The notes beneath the pieces are model-generated. The model made no database searches. It was not told the origin of the DNA and saw nothing but the letters and a program-made list of their open reading frames with translations. A program made the translations under genes and the position numbers. Below, piece after piece: positions 1-8,630 of a DNA stretch of 57,643 nt. The stretch spans positions 1 to 57,643 of the forward strand of contig CAMOWA010000006.1 of NCBI GenBank assembly GCA_946628005.1. Reading direction: 5' to 3'. Positions within the stretch are counted from its first letter, which is position 1, and each line of letters starts with the position of its first letter. The stretch is from an uncultured Caryophanales bacterium. GTDB taxonomy: Bacteria; Bacillota_I; Bacilli_A; RF39; UBA660.

Positions 1-53
1 GATATTTTTCATGAAGATTTTTATTATAAAATTATAGGTTTTCTACAAGGCCA
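1..53. repeat. Left copy of a 53-bp terminal inverted repeat
   Basis: Bases 1-53 are identical to the reverse complement of 57589-57641. The match stops abruptly at base 54. The right copy covers the last four codons of the final gene and its 3' flank, but no coding continuation is seen beyond the left copy. It may be a genomic repeat at which an assembly stopped, or the end of an invertible segment. Confidence 0.9.
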
Positions 54-492
54 AATTTTTATTTTTCTATTATTTTTTTGAATATAATATGTTTTTTTTT
101 CAAGATTTTTTCTGTATTACTTGATTTTTTTTAGAGTTATTTATTTATAAAATTCATTTAGTTCGTTATAAATAAACCTAAATATTTTTTTTCATTTTAT
201 AAATTATCTTATGATTAAGAACATCTATTGTAAAAATTCTTCTATCATTCTGTTATTACTTATATTTTGTTTATTTTTAGTTTTACTTAAAATTAGTTAT
301 TTATATATGTTCTAAAGACAAATATTTAAGTGATAAAAATTTATTACTAAATATAATAAAAGTAATACTATTGTTTCATGATATTCAATAAAAAGAATAA
401 AAGGAATATAAATTCACATTATAATGATTCAATATACTTTTTTTAAGATAACTAGTTATATTTTTATCAAACAAACTAAAAGGAGGTTAAAT
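54..492 (+). promoter_or_regulatory. AT-rich leader with promoter of the FmdE/CbiM/ExbB locus
   Basis: No gene was found here. A TATA-like TTTATATAT lies near 299-308 and an AT-rich TATA-like stretch near 350-361. A strong Shine-Dalgarno site, AAAGGAGG, at about 479-486 fixes the start of the first gene at ATG 493. An upstream in-frame ATG at 424 has no ribosome binding site and would put a non-signal extension before the signal peptide, so it was not chosen. Confidence 0.5.
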
Positions 493-3400
493 ATGAATAA
501 TAGACAAGCTATAGGAATATTTCTAGTAATACTATTTATTACAATCGGTGCAGTATCTGCAGCAAATAACTCAACTACAGATACATCTAGTTCAGACATA
601 GCTTTAACATCTAATTCTAACACTCAAACAGCTACAACACCAACAACTACCACCACTACCAATAATCATAATACAACAGATAAAATAAACATAGGCGTGA
701 AATACCAATATACTGATGATTCTAATATTAACCCTACAGTAACAGCAATGACAAATATAAATAAATCAACTAAAGTAAATTCCAGTAAAGTTTACGACAA
801 AAACTTAGACTTCTATACTGTAACATTAAATCATGCAAATAATATTTCTTCATTTAATATAACTGTAACGGCACCAGGATATAAATCCCAAACCAAAACA
901 TTCACGGTTAATAAAACACAAAGTCTTGTATTTAATTTAAAAGCTACAGATAGTTATAATTATGGTAGAAAATTAGCAGTTATAGCTGATAATAAACTTA
1001 AATTTTCATCAGCAGATGATGTACTAGTAATAACTTCAGCAGGTGTTCCAAAATACCATAACAAAACATCCGAAGATGTAATGGAAGCAATCATTAATTA
1101 TTGCAATGGAACAGTAACTCGTGGAAGAGGAAACATGTTAATGTTAAGACAAACAGCAAATGATCCTATTGACACATGTTTTGTTATTAAAAAAGGTAAT
1201 AAACTAACTTCACTGGTATTCCTTAATGCATCAACTAAATATTCATATTATGGTACAATTTCTGAAAATATGACTCATAGTGAATGGAATACATTCTATA
1301 GAGCAGTAGGTGGCGAAAATGCTTACTCATTTTCAAGTCTAGCTAATGGATGGTATGATAATGTTTCCACACTAGTACTACAAGAAGCAGCATTCCATGG
1401 ACACATCTGTGAAGGTACTCTTGGTGGATACACTATTACAGAAGCATTACTACAATATTACCCACCTATAAAAGAAACTGCACCAGCATTTGCAAACCCT
1501 GGTGATAAAACATCATATAAAATATTAGGAATTCCTGGAGACTCTGCTAACGATGCTGTATTATTCTTCCTAGATGCTACTGCAGGAAAAAGTGGATATG
1601 TAGGATACAATACAACTTCTACTGGTGCAACCAGTAACATGATTGGTTTCATAAGATGGAATCCTGGAACAATAGTTTATAATAATAAAACAAATTCCTA
1701 TGAAGAAGGAGATCATGCTTCAGGTACAATAGTTGTAATGAAATATAATTCTGAAGATAATAAGAAATTATTTATAAAAGAAACTGGTATTACAGGTAAT
1801 GGAACTTTAGAAGAATTAAAATACAATACATGGTGGATTAACAAATTAAATACTAATCCTGGAAGTTTAGTATCAATATTAATTGAAAAAGACAACCTAA
1901 CAGAAGAACAATATTATTACTTAATTGGATTAACTGATGATATCACTTATCCTACAGCAGTAGCTAACGCAACTAATGCAGGAAAAATACGTATTAAAGC
2001 AACAGAAGCACACGGATTAGATTACAACTACATCAAAAATTTAAAATTACCAACAGCAAAACGTAACAATACTATGACTACACAAGGTAATTTAACATAC
2101 AATGACTTTAGAAACATAGGAGTAAGAGCAGGTAATATAGCAAAACAATACTTTAAAAAAGAATTAAATGTAACCCTTGAAAAAGAAATGCCAAACTTTG
2201 AAATATTAACAACTGCAGGTTACACATTCCTAAACCATCAAAGTACTACCCCCGTATGGGATGGATTATATGATGTATTTGGTGCTAGATTAACTAGACA
2301 AACATTATTACCTGACCACAGACCAATGTGGAAACCATTATGGTTCACATTTGTATTAAAACAAGATGATGGCCAATTAATGGCATTATATCTAAGATAC
2401 AATGATAATAACAATACGTTCTATGTATCATCATACAATGAAACTCACATATACAATATCAACATAAAAGCATTGAATAGTACTAAAGAATCAGATATAT
2501 TATCAACTTATATATTCCCTGATGGAAACTGGTTTAATATACAAAGTTTAACAAATGCATGGGCTAATGAACTAAACTTTGACCAGTTCTGTACATTCTT
2601 ATTCCATGGACACGCATGTCCCGGTGTACAGCCAGGATTTTTCATGTCTGATTATATCCTAAACAACTATCCATTAAACGAGAATGAATCATACTTCTAC
2701 ATAGCTTCAAGTATCTACTGTAAAGATGACAGTATAGAATACTTACTTGGTATATCACCAGGTTTAGGAAGTTACATGGATCAAAAACTCACATCATCTG
2801 ATGTAGAATCCGACTATGTAAATGGAGCAACAGAAGAAGGAGTTCTTGTAATATGGGATAATAAGTTAAATGTTGGTCGTGCAGTAATAATGAACTTTAA
2901 ATGGGCAACAATAGATACCAGTAAATATGCTACAAAAGATGCAAAAAGAGCAGCTCAAATTAACGCATTTGTTTCCTTATATAAAGGAGAGAATAACCCT
3001 GACATCATAGAAGGAAACACAATTCTAGGTACTGAAACTAAATGGATTACAGCAGATGAATATGCTAAACTTAAATCTGGTTCTGGTGACGATGCAAATG
3101 CAATAACATTTATACAAGGCATAAAACAAAGAACAAAAGAAGAAGCAATTAAACTTACAACACCAATAAATAACCCAACAAATAACAGTGGAACAAGCAC
3201 TAACACAAACGGACAATCAAATACTAATACAAATTCAAATAACAATGGACAAAAAAACACAAACCATAATAGAAATAATAATGCAACTGTAATAACTAAT
3301 AATGGTGGATCTTCATCTGGTTCAAGTTCATCATCCAATAGTTATTCAACATCAAATACTGGAACACAATCACCAGGTACAACTACTGCTGCAACAGCAA

Positions 3401-3594
3401 CGTTAGGAACACCTACAGTAGGAGATTCTAATGAAGCTGGACAAGAAGCAGCACCTGGTGGAAAAGCATATGAAGTTTCACAAGAAAATGAAGCTAATGG
3501 TGATTCAAACGCTCTACCATACTTCATATTAGTAGTTGGTGTAATTGGAGCATTATCCGGTTATGGATATATAAGAAGTAGAAAAGTAGAATAA
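493..3594 (+). CDS. Secreted, membrane-anchored protein with two FmdE-like domains
   Basis: The 1033-residue product starts with a signal peptide (residues 1-24, ending VSA), followed by a Thr/Ser/Asn linker. Two FmdE-like regions carry FHGHICEG near residue 301 and FHGHACPG near 704. After a low-complexity Asn/Ser tail it ends with one membrane helix and a basic RSRK stop. FmdE domains bind metal through the HGHxCPG Cys/His motif and were named from the formylmethanofuran dehydrogenase operon; the first copy here has Glu in place of Pro. Being extracellular with a C-terminal anchor, it is probably a surface metal- or cofactor-binding receptor for the transporter genes downstream. That role is inferred from context; the FmdE match rests on the motifs. 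Confidence 0.8.
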   Translation: MNNRQAIGIFLVILFITIGAVSAANNSTTDTSSSDIALTSNSNTQTATTPTTTTTTNNHNTTDKINIGVKYQYTDDSNINPTVTAMTNINKSTKVNSSKVYDKNLDFYTVTLNHANNISSFNITVTAPGYKSQTKTFTVNKTQSLVFNLKATDSYNYGRKLAVIADNKLKFSSADDVLVITSAGVPKYHNKTSEDVMEAIINYCNGTVTRGRGNMLMLRQTANDPIDTCFVIKKGNKLTSLVFLNASTKYSYYGTISENMTHSEWNTFYRAVGGENAYSFSSLANGWYDNVSTLVLQEAAFHGHICEGTLGGYTITEALLQYYPPIKETAPAFANPGDKTSYKILGIPGDSANDAVLFFLDATAGKSGYVGYNTTSTGATSNMIGFIRWNPGTIVYNNKTNSYEEGDHASGTIVVMKYNSEDNKKLFIKETGITGNGTLEELKYNTWWINKLNTNPGSLVSILIEKDNLTEEQYYYLIGLTDDITYPTAVANATNAGKIRIKATEAHGLDYNYIKNLKLPTAKRNNTMTTQGNLTYNDFRNIGVRAGNIAKQYFKKELNVTLEKEMPNFEILTTAGYTFLNHQSTTPVWDGLYDVFGARLTRQTLLPDHRPMWKPLWFTFVLKQDDGQLMALYLRYNDNNNTFYVSSYNETHIYNINIKALNSTKESDILSTYIFPDGNWFNIQSLTNAWANELNFDQFCTFLFHGHACPGVQPGFFMSDYILNNYPLNENESYFYIASSIYCKDDSIEYLLGISPGLGSYMDQKLTSSDVESDYVNGATEEGVLVIWDNKLNVGRAVIMNFKWATIDTSKYATKDAKRAAQINAFVSLYKGENNPDIIEGNTILGTETKWITADEYAKLKSGSGDDANAITFIQGIKQRTKEEAIKLTTPINNPTNNSGTSTNTNGQSNTNTNSNNNGQKNTNHNRNNNATVITNNGGSSSGSSSSSNSYSTSNTGTQSPGTTTAATATLGTPTVGDSNEAGQEAAPGGKAYEVSQENEANGDSNALPYFILVVGVIGALSGYGYIRSRKVE

Positions 3595-3643
3595 AAATCT
3601 TTATTCTATTTTTTTTTATTCTCTTTTTAATGAGGTGATTAAA

Positions 3644-4174
3644 ATTAAAAAAACTAATAAACTCCTAATTTTTTTAATGATTCTAATAATTACTATATCT
3701 GGAAGCCTTAGTATTGTCACAGCTCACCCAGGACATGGTGCTGAATATCCAGAGGAAGTAACTTCAAGTTCAAGTAGTAGCTCTGGTAGTTCATCTAGCC
3801 ACACATCAAGTTCACGAAGTAGCAGTAGTTCATCAAGTCATAAATCATATAGTAGTAGTTCTGGTAGTTCTACTTCAGGTGGATCTAGCTCAGTTGGTTC
3901 CAGTTCTGGTGGTTCTACACATAGTAGTTCTAGTGAATCAAATGGACAATCAGCTAGTGGTAGTAGTGATATTCCCACAGCAGTTGCAAGTACTGATGCA
4001 AATAATACAACAAATAATGTAACTTCTAACACTACAAACGATACTGGTAATGATACAAATAGTACCTCAGATAATACTGATTCGTTCTTATCTTTTACTA
4101 ATATATTGATTTTAATCTTAACATTTCTTGTAGCATTTGTAGCTGTTGTATTAGTTGGAAAATATAAAAAATAA
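3644..4174 (+). CDS. Ser-rich secreted anchored protein with N-terminal His motif
   Basis: About 176 residues: a signal peptide ending in TA, a mature start of HPGHGAEYPEE, a Ser/Gly-rich linker over about residues 40-110, a Thr/Asn stretch and a C-terminal membrane helix with basic tail. No family was recognised. The start is ambiguous. GTG at 3635 lies inside the Shine-Dalgarno GAGGTGA, whereas in-frame ATT at 3644 sits at the spacing used elsewhere in this window (GGTGATTAA-start). If the signal is cut as predicted, the mature protein exposes two histidines at its N terminus, which could bind Ni, Co or Cu. It lies 49 bases after the FmdE-domain gene and 54 before the CbiM-like gene. Confidence 0.7.
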   Translation: MKKTNKLLIFLMILIITISGSLSIVTAHPGHGAEYPEEVTSSSSSSSGSSSSHTSSSRSSSSSSSHKSYSSSSGSSTSGGSSSVGSSSGGSTHSSSSESNGQSASGSSDIPTAVASTDANNTTNNVTSNTTNDTGNDTNSTSDNTDSFLSFTNILILILTFLVAFVAVVLVGKYKK

Positions 4175-4228
4175 TTAATTTCCAGATTTATTAAAATTAG
4201 AATAATAATTATATAAGAGGTTATAATT

Positions 4229-4846
4229 ATGCATTTACCTGATGGGATAATTCCATTGGACCAAGCAATAATTTACTGGATAATAACAATAATAATTCTA
4301 GCATATTTCTTTTATTATTTCTCAAAAAATGAAAATAATGAGAAAAGTATTGTTAGAATTGCTATATTTGCAGGATGTACCTTTTTATTGTCAGCTATAT
4401 CCATACCTTCCCCTCTGGGAATACCAATACATTTCTTTGTTATTCCAATAACATCCATAGTATTAGGACCTATATTAGCCATACCGGTAGCATTTGTTAG
4501 TCTACTAGGTCAATCCTTATTATTTGGTATGGGTGGAATAACATCACTTGGAGCTAATTTCCTAGTTATGGGATTTATTCTCGCAATATGTACTGACATA
4601 TTCTACAGATTATTCTCTGAGATAAGTAATACTATAGCTATATTTCTAGCTACATTAATTGGAATAATTTGTGCTACATTTTCACAGGTAGCTATATTAA
4701 TGATATCTGGAGCAATGAATTTTGATACTCTTCTTGCAACATTAATCCCCTTCTATCTCTTTATAGGAGTTATTGAAGGTATTTTAAATGTTCTAATAGT
4801 AGAAGCAATAAGATCATTAAAACCAGAATTACTAAAAATTAGGTGA
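4229..4846 (+). CDS. CbiM/NikM-like Ni/Co transport membrane protein
   Basis: A 205-residue integral membrane protein with about six helices. It begins MHLPDG, matching the family hallmark in which His2 and the N-terminal amine bind cobalt or nickel. The conserved core SLGANFLVMG near residues 110-120 corresponds to the LGANIFNMG motif of CbiM. CbiM/NikM proteins are substrate-binding (S) components of energy-coupling-factor transporters, normally working with CbiQ and the ATPase CbiO. Neither partner is present in the window, so this copy may borrow a shared ECF module or work with the ExbB/ExbD-like pair downstream. Shine-Dalgarno AGAGGT precedes the ATG. Confidence 0.8.
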   Translation: MHLPDGIIPLDQAIIYWIITIIILAYFFYYFSKNENNEKSIVRIAIFAGCTFLLSAISIPSPLGIPIHFFVIPITSIVLGPILAIPVAFVSLLGQSLLFGMGGITSLGANFLVMGFILAICTDIFYRLFSEISNTIAIFLATLIGIICATFSQVAILMISGAMNFDTLLATLIPFYLFIGVIEGILNVLIVEAIRSLKPELLKIR

Positions 4847-4849
4847 ATT

Positions 4850-5365
4850 ATGATGAATAAGAAATATATTAAAATACTTGTAGTATGCTTTATATTACTA
4901 GTTGGCATTACTGGTGTAAGCGCTCATGGAGTTGATGTAACAGCTGATAAAATGGTAATAGCAAATGATACCAATGGTCAATTAGTAAAGGATATTGCAG
5001 ATTCTAATGGAATAAATATTAGTGTATATAAATTTACCTCAGATGATGAGGTTGAACATCAATTAGAACACATGTTAAATAATACTAATAAAAGTATTTT
5101 AGTAGTCTCCTACCAAAGTACTGCACATGATTTTCTAAATAAACATCCTGAAGTATCTGACAGATTACAAGTTGTTGATGATGTAAATAACCAGACAGTA
5201 GTAGATGGTATTAAGGCAGTTGAAAGTTATGATAGTAGTTCACAAAATAATAGTACTACAAGCTTTGGATTACCATTACTTATTGGATTAATTATTGGAG
5301 TAATAGTTGGATTAGGATGTGGAATATACCTAATGAAACGAAAAGATAAAACAAAAAAAGAATAA
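4850..5365 (+). CDS. Anchored extracytoplasmic protein of the CbiM-like locus
   Basis: 171 residues with a signal peptide ending GVSA, a mature N terminus of HGVDVTADK, a soluble domain of about 110 residues and a C-terminal membrane helix with a Lys-rich cytoplasmic tail. It starts three bases after the CbiM-like stop, and its Shine-Dalgarno site overlaps that stop, so the two are translationally coupled. Its place after cbiM and its topology recall CbiN, but the soluble domain is much larger and no CbiN motif was found. A role as auxiliary subunit of the metal transporter is inferred. ATG 4853 is an equally possible start. Confidence 0.7.
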   Translation: MMNKKYIKILVVCFILLVGITGVSAHGVDVTADKMVIANDTNGQLVKDIADSNGINISVYKFTSDDEVEHQLEHMLNNTNKSILVVSYQSTAHDFLNKHPEVSDRLQVVDDVNNQTVVDGIKAVESYDSSSQNNSTTSFGLPLLIGLIIGVIVGLGCGIYLMKRKDKTKKE

Positions 5366-5436
5366 TAAAACATGATATTGAAACAAACTAATTATGAACT
5401 AATAATATTAAAAAAATATATTTAGAGGAATGAACG

Positions 5437-6141
5437 ATGGATATAATGGGCATTTTATGGCAATTTAATATTATACTATCTCTAATTGTATTTGGTATTA
5501 ATATTGGATTAGCGATAGGACTTGCTAAATTATCAAAGAAAGTACTTGCTCTGGTAAGTATTGGATATGGTACAGGTATATTTATACTAACAACCATAGC
5601 CACTGTTTATTCACAACAAATAATAAACACCGTGAATTTAAACAGCATAACATTATACCTAATAATGGCAGTATACCTTATAATCATAGGAATAATTGGA
5701 ATTAAAGATTGGAAAGTACATACTAATGATACTAAGACATCACTTGTCTTAGATATAGTAGCTCCAGCACCTTGTTTTCTAATAATAATTGTTGGTTCAA
5801 TACTAAATCTAGTTCCAACAATCAATTATAATACTATAGGTATCGAAATAATAGCTTCAATAACATTAATTACTATAATAACAATTACATACTTCATAAC
5901 TAAAAAATCAGCTTCAAAACATGTACCATACCAAGTAAGTCTTGGAAATTTCATGATATACACGGGAGCTTATTTTTTAATACAAGGACTTCTTATTCCA
6001 TGTATCCTATCAATACAAGGTAATCAATTCAGAGAAATTACCATTGAAATTCTTCAAATAATAATAATGCTAATACTTGTAGTTGTTCTAATAATTATTG
6101 GTATTATTCATTATAGAAAAAACGATGATATACTAAAATAA
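5437..6141 (+). CDS. DUF2162-like predicted transporter
   Basis: A 234-residue membrane protein with about six or seven helices. The segment APAPCFLIII after a short cytoplasmic loop (KDWKVHTND) resembles the conserved Pro-Cys motif of the DUF2162 predicted transporters of methanogens. From memory, that family often neighbours ExbB/TolQ and DUF2149 genes, which is the arrangement here (ExbB-like gene 16 bases downstream). Substrate is unknown. Within this locus a role in moving a metal or a metal complex across the membrane is plausible. Family assignment is from motif recall only. Confidence 0.65.
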   Translation: MDIMGILWQFNIILSLIVFGINIGLAIGLAKLSKKVLALVSIGYGTGIFILTTIATVYSQQIINTVNLNSITLYLIMAVYLIIIGIIGIKDWKVHTNDTKTSLVLDIVAPAPCFLIIIVGSILNLVPTINYNTIGIEIIASITLITIITITYFITKKSASKHVPYQVSLGNFMIYTGAYFLIQGLLIPCILSIQGNQFREITIEILQIIIMLILVVVLIIIGIIHYRKNDDILK

Positions 6142-6157
6142 TTAATATGGTGATTAA

Positions 6158-6820
6158 ATGGCATTGAATGTAACAGGCGGAGCTTTTCTAACAGAAACAC
6201 TTGATATAATTTCCCAGAGCTTAACAATACCTGTATTAATAATATTACTAATAATATTTGTACTAGCAGTAATTTATTTAGGTAGTGTAATAGCAGAATA
6301 TGGTTCAAGAAAGAAAGTTCCTGTAGAACAAATAGAACAAATAATATATGATATTAATAATGCAAGTTCTATAGAAAACGTAAATGATATAATAGTTAAT
6401 TCAGGTCTACCTAAGTCAGATAAACAAATATTATCAAAAATAGCTAATTCAACTACATTAACTAAAAAATCAAGAGAAGCAATAGCACGTAAATTAGTAG
6501 ACTATGAAGAAGAAAAAATAGATAATAAACTAGAAAAAACAGATATTATCACACGAATTGGTCCAACATTAGGATTAATGGGTACATTAATACCATTAGG
6601 ACCAGGACTAGCAGCACTAGGTTCAGGCGATATTAATACTCTAGCTAGCTCTTTGACAGTAGCATTCGATACCACAGTAGTAGGTATAGGTGCAGGAGCA
6701 CTAGCATACTGTGAAGGAAAAGTAAGAAGAAAATGGTACGATAAACACTTATCTGATTTAGATAGTTTATCAGATGCTATTTTAGATTATTTAGAACAAC
6801 ATAGTGATTACAATGGTTAG
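6158..6820 (+). CDS. MotA/TolQ/ExbB-type proton channel protein
   Basis: 220 residues. One N-terminal membrane helix (about 22-45) is followed by a charged cytoplasmic domain and two closely spaced helices containing GPTLGLMGTLIPLG and AFDTTVVGIGAGAL. These match the TolQ/ExbB signature, including the conserved Thr in the last helix. ExbB forms the stator of proton-driven motors with ExbD. Here it overlaps the ExbD-like gene by 8 bases. Since this cell has no outer membrane, the classical TonB role cannot apply; energising an extracytoplasmic metal-binding apparatus is the inference. Confidence 0.88.
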   Translation: MALNVTGGAFLTETLDIISQSLTIPVLIILLIIFVLAVIYLGSVIAEYGSRKKVPVEQIEQIIYDINNASSIENVNDIIVNSGLPKSDKQILSKIANSTTLTKKSREAIARKLVDYEEEKIDNKLEKTDIITRIGPTLGLMGTLIPLGPGLAALGSGDINTLASSLTVAFDTTVVGIGAGALAYCEGKVRRKWYDKHLSDLDSLSDAILDYLEQHSDYNG

Positions 6821-7151
6821 AAGTGAAAGACGAAGAAACAGACTATCTAAGACAGAAGAGGATCCAATGGCAGGTACAGCAAACTTAGTAGATGCTATGC
6901 TAGTTTTAGCTGTAGGATTTCTCATATTTGTTGTTATGAGTTGGAATATGCAAAGTATTGTTTTCTCTGACATGTCCCAAGATGAAAAAAATGATATGAT
7001 GGAGAAAATGCAAAGTGCAACAAACTTAGAACAAGGCCAAGAATTAAATGAAACACCAAATGTTACTCAAAGTTCTGGTCAAGGTTACACTGAGATGGGT
7101 AAAGTATATAAAGACCCGTCGACTGGTAAACTTATCATGGTAGAAGGTTAA
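6813..7151 (+). CDS. ExbD-like DUF2149 protein
   Basis: 112 residues counted from ATG 6813, which overlaps the ExbB-like gene by 8 bases. A basic N terminus (RSERRRNR) leads to one membrane helix with NLVDAMLVLAVGF. Its Asp and MLVL spacing closely match the ExbD helix (LIDVMLVL), where the Asp carries protons. A short extracytoplasmic tail follows, smaller than the ExbD periplasmic domain. This fits the methanogen DUF2149 family. It is the partner of the ExbB-like protein and closes the operon. Confidence 0.82.
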   Translation: MVRSERRRNRLSKTEEDPMAGTANLVDAMLVLAVGFLIFVVMSWNMQSIVFSDMSQDEKNDMMEKMQSATNLEQGQELNETPNVTQSSGQGYTEMGKVYKDPSTGKLIMVEG

Positions 7152-7157
7152 AACCTT
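7144..7157 (+). terminator. Short hairpin and T-rich tract ending the locus
   Basis: AAGGTT and AACCTT form a six-base-pair dyad with a two-base loop across the stop codon of the ExbD-like gene, followed by a pyrimidine/T-rich run (about 7168-7186). Archaeal termination depends mainly on T tracts, so the run is the more important part. Confidence 0.4.
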
Positions 7158-7514
7158 TTACTATACAATAACCTTCTTTTTATATTATTTAGTTTATGAA
7201 AAACACTTTTTTACATATTTTTATCTACTTTGAATCCGTACTCTTTTAAATATATGCTATAATTCTTCTTTTTTTTATTAGTTATTTCATCATGACTAGT
7301 ACTAATGTAGAAGTAGAATTATTTAATTCTTGATTTTATTTTTTTATCCTTTTAACATCGAATGTTTTTAGAGTAGTTATCCCTACTTCTTTTTTGTTAT
7401 ACTTATTTGTTATATATTAGATAAATCTTTTATCATTATGGATATTCATATTAATTATAAGAAAGATAAAATAAGTTAGTGATAGATAAAAATTAGGAAT
7501 TTAGTTGATATTTT
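7158..7514. other. Gene-free gap
   Basis: About 350 AT-rich bases with T tracts at the left end, which would terminate the upstream operon. A TATA-like TTATATATTAG near 7409-7419 could serve the following gene. No RNA gene or conserved repeat was seen. Confidence 0.4.
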
Positions 7515-7937
7515 ATGATTATAACTGATAAATATGGAGAATTAGAGTTACGATATAATGGTGTTTTATCTAATAATGAGCTCATCTTGCCGGATGATAT
7601 ATATCATTGGTGGAATTCATTAAGTGATAATACATTAGAAGCTATATTAATCTATGAGTATCTGGTCTCTGATTACAGTGCTGAGGATAATGTCTCATAT
7701 AAGATTATTATGTCTCCAAGGGATGTTGATAACGTACCAGCTCTTATTGATAAACCAGTATATCTAGATATAAATGAAAAAATAGTTGATGGATGTAAAG
7801 TTCATACAGTTAACTTAAATAAAGAAATAAAGGTTACAGATGACATTGTTTTCTTAGTTAATGTATCTGAGTGTGATCCTGTTTTTAGAAAACAAGGATT
7901 GGTTATTATTCAAGGTTTAGATTTTAAAAAAGATTAG
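7515..7937 (+). CDS. Hypothetical 140-residue protein
   Basis: An acidic, soluble protein without signal peptide or membrane helix. It appears beta-rich, with alternating hydrophobic segments. No family was recognised. It ends convergently with the HxlR regulator, their last four bases overlapping. Codon use is like the neighbours. Upstream of the ATG there is only a weak ribosome binding site, so the exact start is uncertain. Confidence 0.65.
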   Translation: MIITDKYGELELRYNGVLSNNELILPDDIYHWWNSLSDNTLEAILIYEYLVSDYSAEDNVSYKIIMSPRDVDNVPALIDKPVYLDINEKIVDGCKVHTVNLNKEIKVTDDIVFLVNVSECDPVFRKQGLVIIQGLDFKKD

Positions 7938-8323
7938 GATATGTCTAACTTATTCTTAAATAATTCTTTAATATCTCTTTTTTCATCCTCTGTATAGTAT
8001 ACATTGTATTCATCAGTATTTACTGTGAACATTGCTAGGTCATAGATTATTTTATTGAGAGATTTGCCTTTTTCGGTTAGGTGATATTCTACATCATTTG
8101 CGTTATTAGGATTTTCTGTTCTTGTAATAAGTTCTGCTTCTTCTAGTTCTCTTAATCTTTTTGTTAGAATCTTGTTCGTTATATCTTTATTTTTCTTAAA
8201 TTCTTTAAATCTTGTTTTACCAAAGAACATGTCTCTTATTAGTAAAATAGTCCATTTCTTTGTTATTAAATTCAGTGATAATTCTACTGGACAATTGTTT
8301 ATTGCGGATTCAATTTTTGTCAT
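7934..8323 (-). CDS. HxlR-family winged-helix transcriptional regulator
   Basis: 129 residues beginning with the family hallmark: CPVELSLNLITKKW, with the conserved Cys at residue 11. A winged helix follows (RFKEFKKNKDITNKILTKRLRELEE, then a wing ending in VEYHLTEKG). HxlR regulators commonly sense reactive carbonyls, oxidants or quinones through that Cys and control a neighbouring gene. The divergent gene at 8631 is the obvious target, and three operator-like dyads lie between the two genes. Confidence 0.9.
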   Translation of the reverse strand: MTKIESAINNCPVELSLNLITKKWTILLIRDMFFGKTRFKEFKKNKDITNKILTKRLRELEEAELITRTENPNNANDVEYHLTEKGKSLNKIIYDLAMFTVNTDEYNVYYTEDEKRDIKELFKNKLDIS

Positions 8324-8395
8324 CTATTTATTACATCCCTTTTATTTATTACATCTCTATTATTAGATTATATTTGATTTATTTATTTAAATATT

Positions 8396-8413
8396 GGTTT
8401 CCATTTGGATACC
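8396..8413. promoter_or_regulatory. HxlR-type operator dyad 1
   Basis: GGTTTCC-ATTT-GGATACC is a near-perfect inverted repeat of GGTATCC with a four-base spacer. It is the best of three copies in the HxlR intergenic region and lies 73 bases upstream of the regulator start, suggesting autoregulation. Confidence 0.6.
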
Positions 8414-8420
8414 CCTTTTT

Positions 8421-8438
8421 GGTTTTTAATTGGATATC
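8421..8438. promoter_or_regulatory. HxlR-type operator dyad 2
   Basis: GGTTTTT-AATT-GGATATC has the same architecture as the first dyad and starts 25 bases after it, i.e. on roughly the same DNA face after two to two and a half turns. The left arm is weaker. Confidence 0.5.
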
Positions 8439-8507
8439 AAAACATTATATTAAATGAAATTATATAATATCAAATTATAATACTTTATATAACTATACAA
8501 GTCATAT

Positions 8508-8525
8508 GGTTTCTGTTTAGATACT
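8508..8525. promoter_or_regulatory. HxlR-type operator dyad 3
   Basis: GGTTTCT-GTTT-AGATACT is the third copy. It abuts an AT-rich TATA-like segment (AAATTTATATAG, about 8528-8539) in front of the gene at 8631, where a bound regulator would block the promoter. Confidence 0.5.
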
Positions 8526-8630
8526 TTAAATTTATATAGTATCATGTTTAATCTATTAATAACAAGAATTAAAGTTTTTAGAAATAACAATGATTCTTGT
8601 AATTAGAATATAAATAATAAGGTGAATAAA

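Noticed and set aside
2955-3338. Minus-strand open frame of 127 codons opposite the first gene
   Set aside because: It is a reflection of the low-complexity Asn/Ser/Thr tail of the FmdE-domain gene, has no ribosome site and gives an unnatural Leu/Val/Phe-rich product.
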